This document shows positions 32,813 through 46,980 of a DNA stretch of 64,000 bases, piece by piece. The notes beneath the pieces are model-generated. The model ran no database searches, had not been told where the DNA came from, and saw nothing but the letters and a program-made list of their open reading frames with translations. This DNA comes from Rosa chinensis (Eukaryota; Streptophyta; Magnoliopsida; Rosales; Rosaceae). The stretch lies in the NCBI RefSeq assembly GCF_002994745.2, contig NC_037089.1:84282347-84346346 (forward strand), given 5' to 3'. The position numbers were made by a program, and so were the translations under genes. How positions within the stretch are numbered: position 1 is the stretch's first letter; each line of letters begins with the position of its first letter.

Positions 32813-33553
32813 TGTTTGAGCCCAAAAGTATTTTTGGCAGGATCCTCTGGTGGGTTTGAACCAGCGGCCCGATACCTGCAGCCCAAAAATAAGCCTACTC
32901 GGTTTTGGGATATTGCTTCGCCCATTCCGTAACCCATAAGGAAAATGAAACCTTATTGGGATCGAGTAGCAGAGATTGAATAGGAAACTTCAATTAGTAA
33001 TCCTTCTAAGGCAAGGAGCAGTCGAAACCCTAGGTGTATAATTACAGGGTTAAGCAGCAAAGTTAAGGACCTCTCTCGAATCAACTAATCCCAGCGATTA
33101 CAAAGACTCCCTGGAGCAAACCTTCAACCTTGTTGAACTCGGCGACCGTACTCTCAGTCCTAGTCTCTCCGAGCCGACTGACAGTGTTACTGCCACAGAT
33201 ACTACCAACGAAGCAAGGGTAACGCCCTCGCAACCCAGTGAAGCTAAAGATACGCTTTAGCAAACCCCGTGCTTTCTCAGAACTTCCCAGTGATTGCTCT
33301 GCTCAACCTACAACGTTGAGTATCGATTTGGTGACCGAAGAGATCACACCCAAAGTCCTTATCCGTAAGGCAAAAGTCATTTTTCTGAAAGGCTAGAGAA
33401 GAACCCTGTGGCGAGGTTGGTGCTCTCCTCCTCCACAGCGCTTGAAGAAGAAGTCAGGTCAAGGGACTACCCCAACGACTGCACCCCACGGTGCTGGCAC
33501 GCCTGCGCAATCACTCGCTCAAAAAGAGACAGTTTGCACACCAACTGGTTTTG
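32813..33553 (+). repeat. 5' LTR of the Gypsy element
   Basis: 741 bp. It begins TGTTTGAGCCC exactly where SAG101-like homology ends. The 3' end is judged from loss of similarity to the right LTR after CAACTGGTTTTG. The 3' LTR is about 60 bp longer because of a duplicated CAGTCCTAGTCTCC-containing segment. Confidence 0.85.
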
Positions 33554-33750
33554 AAGAGTGGGACCAACAATAGTGTCTCCTTGTGAACCCAGCCATTGGG
33601 AAGTCTAGCGAAAACCCTTACCAAAAGGTTTACGCTAACTGCTCAAAGCATAAGACCTCCAGTTACAGACCGCATCCTCGCGCGGACTGTCATGGTCTTT
33701 CTGAAGAACAAGATACGCAAAGATTCTCTCGTCACCCCTAGTCACCTAAC

Positions 33751-36312
33751 ATGTCAACGGGACAAGATGAGAATCACCCGACCGCTACTGAGGGTCAGAG
33801 TGTCAGTGCTAATCAGGCCAGCGAGCCTGTTATCCCCGCCATTGTGAACGCTACAGTGAGGAGTGGAGAAAGAGAGGCTTTCGTTCCTAAGCCTATTCCA
33901 GAGGGAGCGACCTCTGAAGTCAGTTTCGCAATCATCATGGAAAATATAGAAAACCATCGCAAGAAGATGGACGCTGATTTTGCCAGAGAGGCCATAAAGA
34001 CGGATAAGCTCATATGAGAAATAGATCAGCGGATTATCCGCCATGCAGAGGAGACTAGGCAGCAGATCGCACAATCAGAAAGTGCAGTGAGGGAACATGC
34101 CGCAAGCGTCGTTAGCGAGCAGAATCGGTGTCAAAAAGAGATCTTGGAAGCTATGGCGAACCAAACCAAACAAACCACGTCAGACATGGCGGGTCTTCGC
34201 AAGGATGGTGCCAACCTGGCAACCGAGGTGGCTATGCAGAGAGCGGAATTAAACCAAGCGAGAGAAGTGTTAAACAAAGCTTTAGGGGATCCTAATGCTA
34301 TCCTTGGCTCTCTTGGCCAGCCGCCCGGTTCAGGCAAGTACGTGCCTCCAAATCAGCGCGAAAAGACTAATAATAATACTGTTTCTCCCTCAGCTACTGT
34401 TGCTGCTACACTGCTAAAGAATAAAGAACAAGCGTTGGTTATCGGTGGCAGTAAGGAAAAGCCTGCCTCGTCAGGAGGACAGGCCACCAGACAGAAGCAT
34501 CAGGCTTCGAAGGGTACAAGAACTTCATCTGACCCTGCTACGTTCGTTCAATACGACAGCGACGGGACAGAAATGGTATATCAAGAACTGCCAGGGAGTT
34601 ATTACGGGCTTGACCAGATCGGTACCCCCATCAAGATAACAGCCTTGTCGAAGGAAGAGATTAGGCCAGCGGTGACTCTTCAGCAACAGGCTACTACCCG
34701 TGTTGTGCACGTCGAAGAAGGGACGGCCACTGTAAATCAAACGATACCTGTGCAGGTTGCTCGCCAGACTGTGGCAACACCACCTCCTCCTCCGGGCCCA
34801 GATTATGTAAGATGTGACGAAGTAGAGGAGATGCTCAGGCTGGGTAACCCTAGGGCCCAACCAGATAGGGTCTATGAAGGACCTTTCCCGCCACATATCA
34901 TGCTCGCACCTTTTCCCCGGGGCTATAAAAATATCATATTTTCTACTTTTTCAGGGGAAGACACTGAGAATGCGGCGACACATCTCGCCAGGTTTAGGGT
35001 ATAATGCGGCCAATACCAGAACGATGATGTCCTCAAATGCAGAATTTTTGGCACTTCTCTGTCAGGCGCTGCCTTCAGATGGTTTTCCAAGCTTAGACCA
35101 GGAACAGTGGCAGATTGGCCTGCAATGGAACTGCTGTTCCGAGAAACTTTCGGAACCATCGAGCCTGAAGTGGACCTGGCATCTCTCACCCAAATGGCCC
35201 AGCAGCCTACAGAATCAGCGGTTGCCTACCTTCAGCGCTTTCAAATCCAGAAAGCCAAGCTAAATGTCATCCTGCCCGAGAAAGAGTTAGTCAAGGTGGC
35301 GGTCAAGGGTTTGGAACCACGTCAACAAAAGAAGCAGCATGGCAGCATGATTCAATCGATGGGAGAACTCAGCATAGAGGTAGGCAGTTTTGAGCATCTC
35401 CCTAGAGAAACGGATGCAAGGAAGAATGCTTCCAAAGGAACATATGTGCCAGGAAAACATCGTACCGTAGCGGCCCTGAGCTACCGGCCGGCTACCTATG
35501 ACCCTTATTACCATCATAACACAGAAGAGGTGGTCCAGGAGGACGACGAGGAAGAAGAGAATGATGTTGCTGCCTACGAGTTAACAGGAAAAAAGAATCC
35601 AGCCCTGACGCAGTTGAAAATTTCCAAGGAACCTGTTAAGCTCAAATCGATGGCCTTCACTAAACCTGAATTTGCGACATATACATATGATGCCAAAAAG
35701 GTACATGCAATTCTCGACGAAATGATTGCCGCGAAGATGGTGAAGACTGATTTTGGACCTTTTCCTCGACCAGAACAGCTGAAAGGGAAGAAGTACTGCA
35801 AGTTTCGTAATTTGCGGAATCATAACACCGCAGACTACGTGAAACTCAAAGACCAAATTCAAGTATGGCTTAATAATGGCAGTTTGCATGTGGAAGCTCC
35901 AGTCACGGCGGCGGCGCTAGTAGATCTGGATCCCTTTCCAGATACTGGGATCAACATGGTCGATGTGAACTGGACCAAACAGCAGCAACGGAAACCCACT
36001 CTGGATTTGGGCTCGAATAAGCGAGATAAGAAACCCTCCGTGGACGAAACACCTGCGAAGGACAAAGCTAAATCAATCAGTCAGGCCTCGCCCGTGGTCT
36101 TATGCTCGCGATGCAAAGAAGAGTGCAGTATTCAAGTGTCGCATGAAGAGGTCGAGCAGACATTTCGCTTTGGCTCCCTACCCCCGATCACGTGGACTTC
36201 ACCATCGCGGAACTATCAACCTTCTAGCCCAAGAGAAAAAGAGAAAATGGAGTCACCACCACCCCCACAGCGAAGCCCAAGGTTGGTCAGAAACATGAGG
36301 AGAAGTTCATGA
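33751..36312 (+). pseudogene. Gypsy gag (two in-frame stops)
   Basis: One reading frame from the ATG at 33751 to 36312, interrupted by TGA at 34015 and TAA at 35002. It has a coiled, Glu/Gln-rich N-terminal part, a Pro-rich linker, and a retrotransposon gag core around 34880-35330 (YKNIIFSTFSGED, FRWFSKLRPGTV, ELLFRETFG). The C-terminal part has CKFRNLRNHNTADYVKLK, resembling the gag-end motif of Tat elements. No typical CCHC knuckle is intact. Confidence 0.82.
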
Positions 36313-37742
36313 AGAAGGGCAGGGACGTGCTGACCGAGCCGTATATCCCGCCAGCGCCAACCGCCACCATCAAGGAAAGAAGGTGGTACACCAGAGAAAA
36401 AGGGAAGGCGGCGAAAATAAGCACCTCCAAAAAGAGGAAATTGCAGAGCAGGTTCGGGGAAGCCAAACGCCCGCTAGAGGCTCTGGACCAGGGCCCGATT
36501 AAACCTTCCCAGCTGGTCAAATCACCCGAACAGTATCAGAGAGAAATGGAGGCTTTAGCCGCTAAACCGCTAAGGACTCCCCGCAGCTTTAACAAACAGG
36601 CGGATTCGCCGACAGGGGCATCTAAGCCCAGTGTTTTTTTGCAGGATTACTGAGGAACGGACACCTCCGAGTGCGCGAAATGGGAGTTCGCCGACTCGAC
36701 GACCACATGTCAGGCGCAGGTTATTCCGCGAAGAGCCGGAGGTCAAAGCTTCAGTCTTTGAGAGACTGGGGGCAAGGACAAGGCTACCAACACCTTGCAG
36801 TGGAGACCCAAGAAGGTCCAGAGTATAATCACCTCTGCCGCAGATGAGCGCATGAAACCGGAAACTGCTAAGCCGGTTCCCGTGGTACAAGAGCCTGAAC
36901 ATTGCGAGGTGAAGGGCCTCACACAGGAATCGCTGGTAGATCATTTAGCTAAGCAATTCCAGACCGATATCCCAGTTACAAAACCCAAGCTTAACTTGGA
37001 AAATGATATGGAGGAGACAGAGACGGATGACGTTTCTTGTAATATGGTTTATCTACTCCCCGCGATATACGCTTTACCAGTCGCCGCTCAGGACTGTATA
37101 GAAGTCGAAGAAGAAAATGCGCAGCCATTGCAAGTCACGTCTGCAGCCGCGACGCCTGTGGAAGAGGCTTTCCCCCATGGAACAGAGGAGGCTCCAAACA
37201 AAGAGCCATTCATGAAGTTCTCCAAGCCAACTCCAGCTATGATCTAACACATGAGACCGCTGTACATCACGGCAGAGGTCAGCGATACCAAAGTTAGTAA
37301 AATCATGATCGATACCGGAGCCGCTGTTAATGTCGTCACTACCAGGACCATGCACTTGCTTGGGATCAAGAGGGAGAAGATCTAGTCTACGTCCCTCGTG
37401 CTTAAAAACTTCACAGGAACTGTAACGAAGACCCTGAGATTGTTGTTCTTACGCATTAAGGTTGGCCCGGCAGAGGAGGTTTATGCGTTCTTTGTAACAG
37501 ATTGCTATGCGACCTACAGTGCCATTTTGGGCAGAGACTGGATCCACAGGAGTTACTGCGTACCATCAACACTTCATCAGGAACTGGTTATGTGGAACAG
37601 GGAAACAGACACAGCGGAGGTGGTCAAAGCAGATGCTTGTCCATTCCCAGTCTCCGCAAACTATGTAGATGCCAGATACTATTTGGAGCCTATCACTCCC
37701 AGGTTAGTGGCATTGATGATAAAGGCCGACCCACAGGGGTGA
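36309..37742 (+). pseudogene. Gypsy gag-pol linker and aspartic protease
   Basis: In the frame starting at 36309 there are several stops (about 36651, 37245 and 37383). The aspartic protease is recognised by IMIDTGAAVNVV near 37300-37335, with the DTG catalytic triad intact, and by the AILGRDWIH motif near 37520. The reading continues to 37742. It is not usable as one protein. Confidence 0.75.
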
Positions 37743-37833
37743 CGGCCTCTGAATTGGCACAGTGGGGGCTTACGCTCGCAAAAGAAGGCTTGGAGAGGCC
37801 TGGCCACTCTGTGCCCAAACCCGTAAATAGTTA

Positions 37834-40800
37834 ATGGATTACGACCTCTCGGAGGAGGGGATAGAGGCCTTCCACTCAATATACGAACGGCTATCATCAT
37901 ACTTGGAGGAAAAAGAGGCTTATGAACGAATCGCGACCTTGGAGGTCGTTAACGAAGAACTCTCTGATCACGAGCGAGAGGACGAAATAGACATTCAGCT
38001 TGGGCCGGCAGTGCTGGAAGACACACCTCCTAAAGTCAGAGACCCTACCGAAAAGGTTAATCTGGGAACAGTGGACGAGCCTATGGAAGTGGCCATCAGT
38101 GCTTACCTAGAGCCTAGCGAGATGCAGAGGCTCACTGAGTTGTTACTGGAGTTTAAGGATTGCTTTGCGGAGAAATACGAAGACATGCTCAGCCTGTCAC
38201 CGGATTTGGTTTGTCATCAACTACCAACTCTCCCTGACAAGAGGCCCGTGAAGCAAGAACCTCGACGGATGAATTCAGAAACCCAGGTTCTCGTCAAAGA
38301 GGAGGTCGAGAAAATGCATAAGTCAGGCATTATCAGGGTCGCCAAATACAATCAGTGGCTATCTAATATAGTGCCTGTTCGAAAAAAGAACGGCAAGATG
38401 AGGGTCTGCGTAGATTACAGAGACTTGAACCTTGCTACACCTAAAGATGTTTACCCTATGCCGGTCGCGGATATGTTGGTAGACGCCGTAGCAAGACATG
38501 AATTGTTGTCCTTCATGGATGGCACTGCAGGATATCACCAAATTCCGGTCGCTGAAGAGGACAGGCACAAAACCGCATTCCGGTGTCCTGGGTTCGCGGG
38601 GGGTTTTTGAATATGTGGTCATGCCCTTTGGACTGAAGAACGCTGGTGAGACATATCAAAGAGCCATGAACTTAATTTTCCATGATATCCTGGGGAAGAT
38701 TCTAGAGGTTTACATCGATGACGTAGTTGTGAAATCGCAGAAAAAAGGGAACCACATCGCAGATCTCAGAAAAGTATTCGAGCGAATGCGACGACATAAG
38801 CTCAAAATGAACCCTGCTAAATGCGTGTTTGGGGTTCAGGTAGGAGATTTCCTGGATTCATAGTTCATCAGCGAGGAATTGAGGTCCCTGAAGACAAGGC
38901 GAGGGCAGTCATCAACGCGTGTCCCCCGCGAACGAAGAAGGAATTACAGCGTCTGTTGGGTAAGATCAATTTCCTAAGACGCTTCATCTCTAACTCTGCA
39001 GGTAAAATCCAACCCTTCTCACCATTGCTGAAGTTACAAGGGCAGAATGAGTTCGTATGGGAGCCTACACATCAGGAGGCTTTCGACAAAATCAAGGCCT
39101 ACTTAGCAAGCCCGCCAGTGCTGGTTTCTCCCAGGGCTGGGATTCCATTGAAGTTATATATCTTAGCGGCTGAGGCTTCCATTGGCAGCCTACTCGCTTA
39201 AGATGATGAAGGAGGTATCGAGCACGCTATATTCTATCTCAGCCGAACACTGACGGATTGCGAGACAAGGTATACTCCTATGGAAAAGCTGTGTCTTACT
39301 TTGTACTTCTCAGCGTGCAAGTTGCGGCATTACATGTTATCTTTTACTACTTGCATCATCGCTCAAACTGATCTGGTGAAATACATGTTGTCGCGGCCTA
39401 TTTTGAGAGGCCGCATTGGTAAGTGGGTATTGGCCCTTTCAGAGTTTTCGCTGCAATACATACCTCAGAAAGCTGTAAAGGGGCAGGCCATCGCGGATTT
39501 TCTGGCACATCATCCTATGTTGGAGATATCCGTAATGAAAGAGTTGGAGATAGCGTCTGCTACTACGATTAGACCAGATTTGGCGTGCATCCCAGAATAC
39601 GCAGTCTGGTACCAAGCCAAAGTCTCCTTGCAGCCCTGGGAATTGTTCTTTGATTGTTCAAGAACCGAAACATTGGCAAGAGCAGGGATTGTTCTGGAAA
39701 ATCCAGCGGGCGATCGTTTCTCTTATTCTTTCCAACTAGAGTTTAGATGTATGAACAACCAGGTCGAGTATGAAGCTCTTATTATTGGACTGGAGGTCTT
39801 ATTGGAGATGGGCGTGAGGGACGTTCAGATTCTCGGCGACTCTCAACTCGTTATAAACCAGCTTCAAGAAAAATACAGATGTGTAAGTTGGTTGCTCGTA
39901 CCATATTTGAATCGTGCCATCGAGCTTCTGGATCAATTTAACGACGTCGATTTGGAGTATATCCCTCACGAGCGCAATTTCGCAGCCAATGAGCTCGCTC
40001 AATTGGCCACAGGTATTACATTGAAGTATGGGGTTCGTGAGCGTATTCTGAAAGTGGAGCATCGCACACTACCTTCAAGGCTTGCATGACCCGATCCACC
40101 GGACGATCCAGTGGTCGCGGTGCTAGAACCTATTGATGTGGATTGGCGCATCCCGTTGATTAATTACCTCAAGCGACCAGACCCCACACCAGACAGGAAG
40201 ATTCGCTTTCTCGCCTTAAATTACTTCCTCAGGGGAGATGAGCTGCGCCGACGTGAGGAAGATGGCATAGACTTCCGATGTGTCTATGGCCGCGAAGCGA
40301 AACGATTGATGCGTGAAGCGCATACAGGGGTCTGTGGGGCTCATCAAGCGGGACCAAAGATGCGATGGCTTATCCGGAGACATGGTTATTACTGGCCCAG
40401 CATTTTAAAGGATTGCATTGCATTTGCCAAAGGGTGTGAAGATTGTCAAGCACATGGTCCAGTCCAACACGTTCCTAACATTCCCATGCAACCCATAATT
40501 AAACCTTGGCCTGCGCGAGGCTGGGCATTAGACTTAATTGGGATGATCCACCCCCACTCTTCTCTCCAGCATAAGTTCATCATTGTGGCTACTGACTTCT
40601 TCACCAAGTGGGTTGAAGCTGAACCTTTGAAGGAGGCCTCTGGTACCGGCATTCGCCAGTTCATTTTTCGTAACATTCTTTGCAGGTTTGGTATTCCCGA
40701 GGTGCTCGTTTCAGACCGGGGGGCAGTGTTCATGGGAGGTCCCGTCGAGCAGCTTGTCAATGATTTTGGCATCCAGTTCGTCCACAGTACTCCATATTAT

Positions 40801-41377
40801 GCTCAGTCCAACGGTCAAGCGAAAGCCAGCAACAAGATTATTATTAAAGAAGATGCTGGCAGAAAACCCTTGACAGTGACACGATACTTTGTATGAGACA
40901 CCTTATGCACTCATGTTTGGTCATGACGCGGTTTTACCCCTGGAGATCAACGTTCATTCCTTACGCGTGCAAGAGCAGCATCACTTGATCGGTGAAGATT
41001 ACGTCCAGGCGATGTGGCAAGAGCATGAAGATTTGAGTGAGCAGCGCTTAGCGGCTTTGGATAATTTGGTCGTGGAGAAACAGCGTATCGCTCGCGCCTA
41101 TGATAAGAAGACGCGTGGTCGTAGCTACAAAGAAGGCGACCTTGTTTGGAAAGCTGTCTTACCCTTTGGTGAAAAGTTGACCAGTCGCAGTAAGTGGACC
41201 CCGCGATGGGAAGGTCCCTTTGTCGTTCACCGTATCCTGGAACGCGGGTCTTTTCATCTTAAAGATGTAGACGGTGACCTCCATCGCAACCCTATCAACG
41301 AGCATTTTTTGAAGAAGTACTACCCCAGTGTTTGGGAGTTCGAGGATCCACCTACTCCACCAGGGGGGCATCCATAA
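37834..41377 (+). pseudogene. Gypsy pol copy A (RT, RNase H, second RNase H, integrase)
   Basis: Reading needs several frame changes (near 38605, 38850, 40890) and contains stops near 39199 and 40087. RT: VCVDYRDLN, the GTAGYHQI stretch and the YIDD active site (about 38713). RNase H and a second, archaeal-type RNase H follow (LFFDCSRT where copy B has FDGSRT; NNQVEYEALI where B has NNQAEYEALI). Integrase: HHCC zinc finger near 40320-40450 and the D-D-E core, in which the catalytic Glu in NGQAEAS is changed to Lys (NGQAKAS). A stretch around LWAYRTSNRN is deleted. Inactive. Confidence 0.88.
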
Positions 41378-42317
41378 TCTCCATCGGTTCTCATCAACTC
41401 TTGCTTCGTGTTCGGGCCTTTTTTCTCGTAGCCTTTACCCCATGCTTCGCTTCACCGATGAATATTGGGGGGCACTCCTTATGGTATTCTAGCCTTAGTT
41501 GAGGCCATAGTTACGTGATGGCCTATACATGAGGCCTTCTTATTGTATTCATCAGGTTTAAAGACTATATAAACAAATATGGTTATCTTTGACAGTTTAT
41601 GAGTGAAGAATGTACATGGAGGCCTATACATGAGGCTTTATTATTCTGTGCGTCAAGTTTTTGCATTATGATCAAAGAAACATTTATTCATAAAGTGGCT
41701 TTGCGGCCAAAGGCATACAGAAACAGATCAACACAGTTACATTTGTGATTATAAGGCCAAATGTGGCTTTGGAAAGCATTGTGAAAAAATACAAATTTTA
41801 AAAGTGGCCTTCCTCCTCTCCGCCTCCTGCTCCACGTGGACAATCGGAGGAGACAGACTCCTCAGAATGTGGCTCTGCCGCGTTAGAAGCGCGACGTGTT
41901 CTTCCGTTTAACTGAGACTGGCGAGTTCATCTAGAGTCCCAGAAACCAAAGACATGCCGCTGGACCTGAGATTAGGCCATGAGGCCTACCCAGGTTTTGA
42001 GATTAAGCCATGAAGCCTATGGATTTGTGGTGAGGGGTGAAATCACGGGAGGAAGATTTTAGAAACTGAAGGAACAGTAACAAGGCCCGCGAAGTTATTT
42101 CTGGAGAAGACATGGTTGCTTGGCTTCATGATTTCCCTAAGTACGGGTATTTATAGCCCCTTTGGCAGTCATTTCAAACGCGTGATGGGCAGTTGAAGAC
42201 TTTCAACGCCATCAAGGCGATAATCAATGGAATTGAATGCTAGAATCTTGGAAATGAAGGGAGTCAAAAACGCGTGGGAAGCAGAGCATTTTTCGAGTAG
42301 TTAACCGCCCAATTAGG
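41378..42317 (+). other. Gypsy 3' non-coding region, first copy
   Basis: No ORF. It contains GATGAATATTGGGGGGC and CCTATACATGAGGC motifs that recur in 45584-46830, showing that it is the 3' part of the duplicated block. At about 42318 the sequence jumps back to RT (CTGTCACCAGATTTGG), the junction of the tandem duplication. Confidence 0.75.
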
Positions 42318-45300
42318 CCTGTCACCAGATTTGGTTTGTCATCAACTACCAACTCTTCCTGACAAGAGGCCTGTGAAGCAAGAACCTCGACGAATGAATT
42401 CAGAGACCCAGGTTCTCGTCAAGGAGGAGGTAGAGAAAATGCATAAGTCAGGCATTATCAGGGTCGCCAAGTACAATCAGTGGCTATCTAATATAGTGTC
42501 TGTCCGGAAAAAGAACGGCAAGATGAGAGTCTGCGTAGATTACAGAGACTTGAATCTTGCTACATCTAAAGATGTTTACCCCATGCCGGTCGCGGATATG
42601 TTGGTAGATGTCGTGGCAGGACATGAGTTGTTATCCTTCATGGATGGCACTGCAGGATATCACCAGATTCCGGTCGCTGAAGAAGACAGGCACAAGACAG
42701 CATTCTGGTGCCCCGGATTCGCGGGGGTGTTTGAGTATATGGTCATGCCATTTGGCCTAAAGAACGCTGGTACGACGTATCAGATAGCCATGAACTTGAT
42801 CTTCCACGACATACTGGGAAAAATTTTAGAGGTGTACATCGATGACGTAGTGGTCAAGTCTCATAAAAAAAAAAGCCCACATCGCCGATCTCAGGAAAGT
42901 ATTCGAGCGCATGCGACGCCATAAACTCAAGATGAACCCGGCTAAATGCGTGTTTGGGGTCCAGGCAGGAGATTTCCTAGGGTTCATAGTCCATCAGCTA
43001 GGAATTGAGGTCCCTGAAGACAAGGCGAGCGCAGTTATCAACACATCTCCCCCGCAAACGAAGAAAGAATTACAGCGTTTGTTGGGTAAGATCAATTTCC
43101 TAAGACGTTTCATCTCTAACTCTGCAGGTAAAATCCAACCTTTCACGCCGTTGCTGAGGTTACAAGGGCAGAATGAGTTTGTGTGGGAGCCTAAACATCA
43201 AGAGGCTTTCGACAGTATCAAGGCCTACCTGGCAAGCCCGCCAGTGCTGGTTCTGTCCAGAGCTGGGATCCCACTAAAGTTATACATTTCAGCAGCTGAG
43301 GCTTGCATTGGCAAGCTGCTCGCTCAATATGATGAGGGAGGTATTGAGCATGCTATATTTTACCTTAGCCGGACGTTGACAGATTATGAGACAAGGTACA
43401 CCCCTATGGAGAAGCTATGCTTAACTCTGTACTTTTCAGCGTGCAAGTTGCGTCACTACATGTTATCCTTTACTACCTGCATCATCGCTCAAACTGATTT
43501 GGTCAAATACATGTTGTCGCGGCCTATTTTGAGAGGCCGCATTGGAAAGTGGGTATTGGCTCTCTCAGAATTTTCGCTCCAATATGTACCGCAGAAAACT
43601 ATCAAGGGGCAGGCCATCGCGGATTTTCTTGCGCATCATCCCGGCCACGTTAGAGATACCCACGCTGAAGAAGTTAGAGATCGCATCCGCCACTATGATC
43701 CGACTAGATTTGGAGTGCATCCTAGAGTACGCAGTTTGGTACCAAGCCACAGTCTCCTTGCAGCCCTGGGTATTGTTCTTTGATGGATCAAGAACCGACA
43801 CATTGGCCGGAGCAGGGATTGTTCTGGAAAACCCAACCGGCGACCGTTTCTCTTACTCTTTCCAACTAGAGTTCAAATGCACAAACAACCAGGCCGAGTA
43901 CGAGGCTCTTATTATTGGACTCGAAGTCTTATTGGAAATGGGCGTGAGGGACGTTCAGATTCGCGGCGATTCTCAGCTCGTTATAAACCAGCTCCAGGAA
44001 AAATATCGCTGCTTAAGTTGGTTGCTTATACCATATCTGAATCGCGCTATTGAGCTTCTGGACCAATTTGATGACGTCGGTTTGGAGTATATCCCCCGCG
44101 AGCGCAATTTTGCAGCTAACGAGCTCGCTCAACTGGCCACAGGCGTTACGTTGAAATATGAAGTTCGCGAGCGTATTCTGAAAGTTGAGCGTCGCACATT
44201 ACCTTCCTGGCTCGATAGACCTGATCCACCAGATGATCCAGTGATCGCGGTGCTAGAACCTATCGATGTGGATTGGCGAATCCCGTTGGTTGAATACCTC
44301 AAGCAACCAGACGCCACCGCTGACAAGAAGATTTGTTTTCTCGCTCTCAACTACTTCCTGAGAGGTGATGAGTTGCGACGACATGGGGAAGATGGTATAG
44401 ACTTTCGGTGTGTCTATGGCCGTGAAGCAAAACGATTAATGCGTGAGATACACACAGGGATATGTGGAGCCCATCAAGCGGTACCTAAGATGCGATGGCT
44501 TTTGAGGCGCCATGGTTATTATTGGCCCAGTATTTTAAAGGATTGTATTGCATTCGCCAAAGGCTGTGAAGATTGTCAAGCGCACCGTCCAGTCCAGCAT
44601 GTTCCTACCATTCCTATGCAGCCTATTATCAAGCCTTGGCCTGCGTGAGGCTGGGCATTGGACTTGATTGGGATGATCCATCCCCACTCTTCTCTCCAAC
44701 ACAAGTTCATCATCGTCGCCACTGACTACTTCACCAAATGGGTCGAAGCAGAGCAGAGCCTTTGAAGGAGGCCTCCGGCGCCACCATTCACTAGTTTATT
44801 TTCCGTAACATTCTCTGTAGGTTTGGTATCCCAGAGGTGCTTGTTTCAGACCCGGAGGGGGGGGCAACGTTCATGGGAGGCCCTGTCGAGGAGCTTGTCA
44901 ATGATTTTGGCATCCAGTTCATCCACAGCACCCCATATTACGCTCAGTCCAATGGTCAAGCGGAGGCTAGCAACAAGACAATCATTACCTTACTAAAGAA
45001 GATGCTGGTAGAGAACCCTCGACAATGGCACGACACTTTGTATGAGACACTTTGGGCTTATCGCACTTCTAATCGGAATCCCACCTCGACGACGCCATAC
45101 GCACTCATGTTTGGTCATTACGCTGTCTTACTGTTAGAAATTAATGTTCATTCCCTACGCGTGCAAGAGCAGCATCATTTGATCGGCGAAGATTACGTTC
45201 AGGCAATGTGGCAGGAACACGAAGATTTAGGCGAGCAGCGCTTGGCGGCTTTGGACAATTTGGTAATGGAAAAACAGCGTATCGCCCGCGCTTATGATAA

Positions 45301-45583
45301 GCGGACTCGTGGTCGTAGTTACAAAGAAGGCGACCTTGTTTGGAAGGCTGTTTTACCCTTTGGCGAAAAGTTAACAGGCCGCGGTAAATGGACGCCGCGA
45401 TGGGAGGGACCCTTTGTCATCCACCGGATCTTGAAGCGCGGGGCTTTTCACCTCAGAGACGTCGATGGTGACATCCATCGCAACCCCATTAACGGGCGTT
45501 TCTTGAAGAAATATTATCCTAGTGTTTGGGAGTTCGAAGATCCCCCTGATCAATCCCCTACCCAGACTGGGGGGCAACCATAA
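42318..45583 (+). pseudogene. Gypsy pol copy B (RT to integrase)
   Basis: A second, closely similar copy of the pol segment that starts at 38194 in copy A. RT has VCVDYRDLN and YIDD. Frames change at an A run near 42865, near 43680 and near 44800; there is a TGA at 44646 where copy A has CGA. The second RNase H keeps FDGSRT, NNQAEYEALI and GDSQLVINQLQ. Integrase keeps the Glu of NGQAEAS and the LWAYRTSNRNPTSTTPYALMFGH region (split here for brevity) missing in copy A, so this copy is the less damaged of the two. Confidence 0.88.
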
Positions 45584-46980
45584 TCTTCATCGGCTCGCTT
45601 CAGTTCTCTATACTCTTCAGGCCTTTTTCTTGTGGCCTGTGATTCATGTCTTTGCTTCCCCGATGAACATTGGGGGGCAACTCAATATCTATTCAAGCCT
45701 TATTTGAGGCCAGATGTACGTAATAGCCTATACATGAAGCTGTATTATTGTATCCAAGTTCTTCAAAATTTTTCACAAAATTTTTCACAAAATTTTTCAC
45801 ATTTTGTCTACTTGTTTATCCTTGACAAAGTGTGTTAAGAATAAGAAAAAGGCCTTTACAAGAGGCTTTCTTTTTAGGCTAACAATCTTTTGCATTTTTT
45901 GCTCAAAGCGAAAATTTCATTCATAAAGTGGCTTTGTGGCCAAAAGTATACAACAAAACAGACTAAATAGTTACACTTGCAATGATAAGGCCAAAGGTGG
46001 CTTTGAAACAACATAAAGCTTAAAAGTGATTGGATCTGGTTGTGGGAAGAAGGATCTGGGCGCTACCACCGGCATTCTTCCTCTCTTCAGCCAGATCCTC
46101 CTCCGATCTGAGTCGCCACTGCTGTCATCGGTACCGGAGGAAGAGGGAAGGAAATAATCCATCATACCCCTTCCTTGTGACTTTCCTCCGGGCTGGAGTT
46201 GGTATCCAGAGCGAGCGCGACTCACAACCACATCTACCTCTTAGGGAAAAACAGAAGTCTCGTAGCAGGGCCCCGGAGGTAGACCACGGAAGAAGAACAG
46301 TCAGCCTCAAAGTGGCCTTCCGCCCTTCTTCCCCATGCTCCTCGCGGACAATCGGAGGAGACGGACTCCTCAGAATCTGGTTCCGCAGCGTTAGGAGCGT
46401 GGCATGTTCTTCGGTTTAACTGAGACTGGCAAGTTCATCCAGATTTTCAGAAACCAAAGACATGTCGCCGGACCTGAGATTAGGCCATGAGGCCTACCCA
46501 GGTTTTGAGATTAAGCCATGAAGCCTATAAATTTATGGCTAAGGGTGAGATCATGGAAAGAAGATTTTAGAAACTGAAGAAAGAGCAGCAGAGCCTGCGA
46601 GGTTATCTCTAGAGAAGACATGATTGCTTGGTTGCCTATTTTCTGAATGCAGTTATTTATAATGCTGGTCGTAGTAATCCCAGCCGCGCGATAGGCAGTT
46701 GAGGTACTTTCAACGCCATCAATGAGAGAATCAATGGAGTTAAATGCTAGAATCTCGGAAATGGAAGGAATTGAAAACGCGTGGGAAGCGGGGCAGTCTT
46801 CAAGGAGATAACCACCCAAATTGGGGTTATCTTTTCAACTGCTTCAATGTCAGTAACTACTGGTATTCAAATAGTATTTGGGCCAAGCAAAGTGAGCTAA
46901 GTATTAAATATTAATTATAATGTCGTTCATACAAAGCAAAATGGGCCTAACGTAAGAGGCCTAAAGTTTTCGGCCTGCAT
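45584..46980 (+). other. Gypsy 3' non-coding region, second copy
   Basis: Homologous to 41378-42317 over most of its length, with extra bases including a three-fold AATTTTTCAC repeat near 45765-45800. No ORF supported. Confidence 0.7.
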
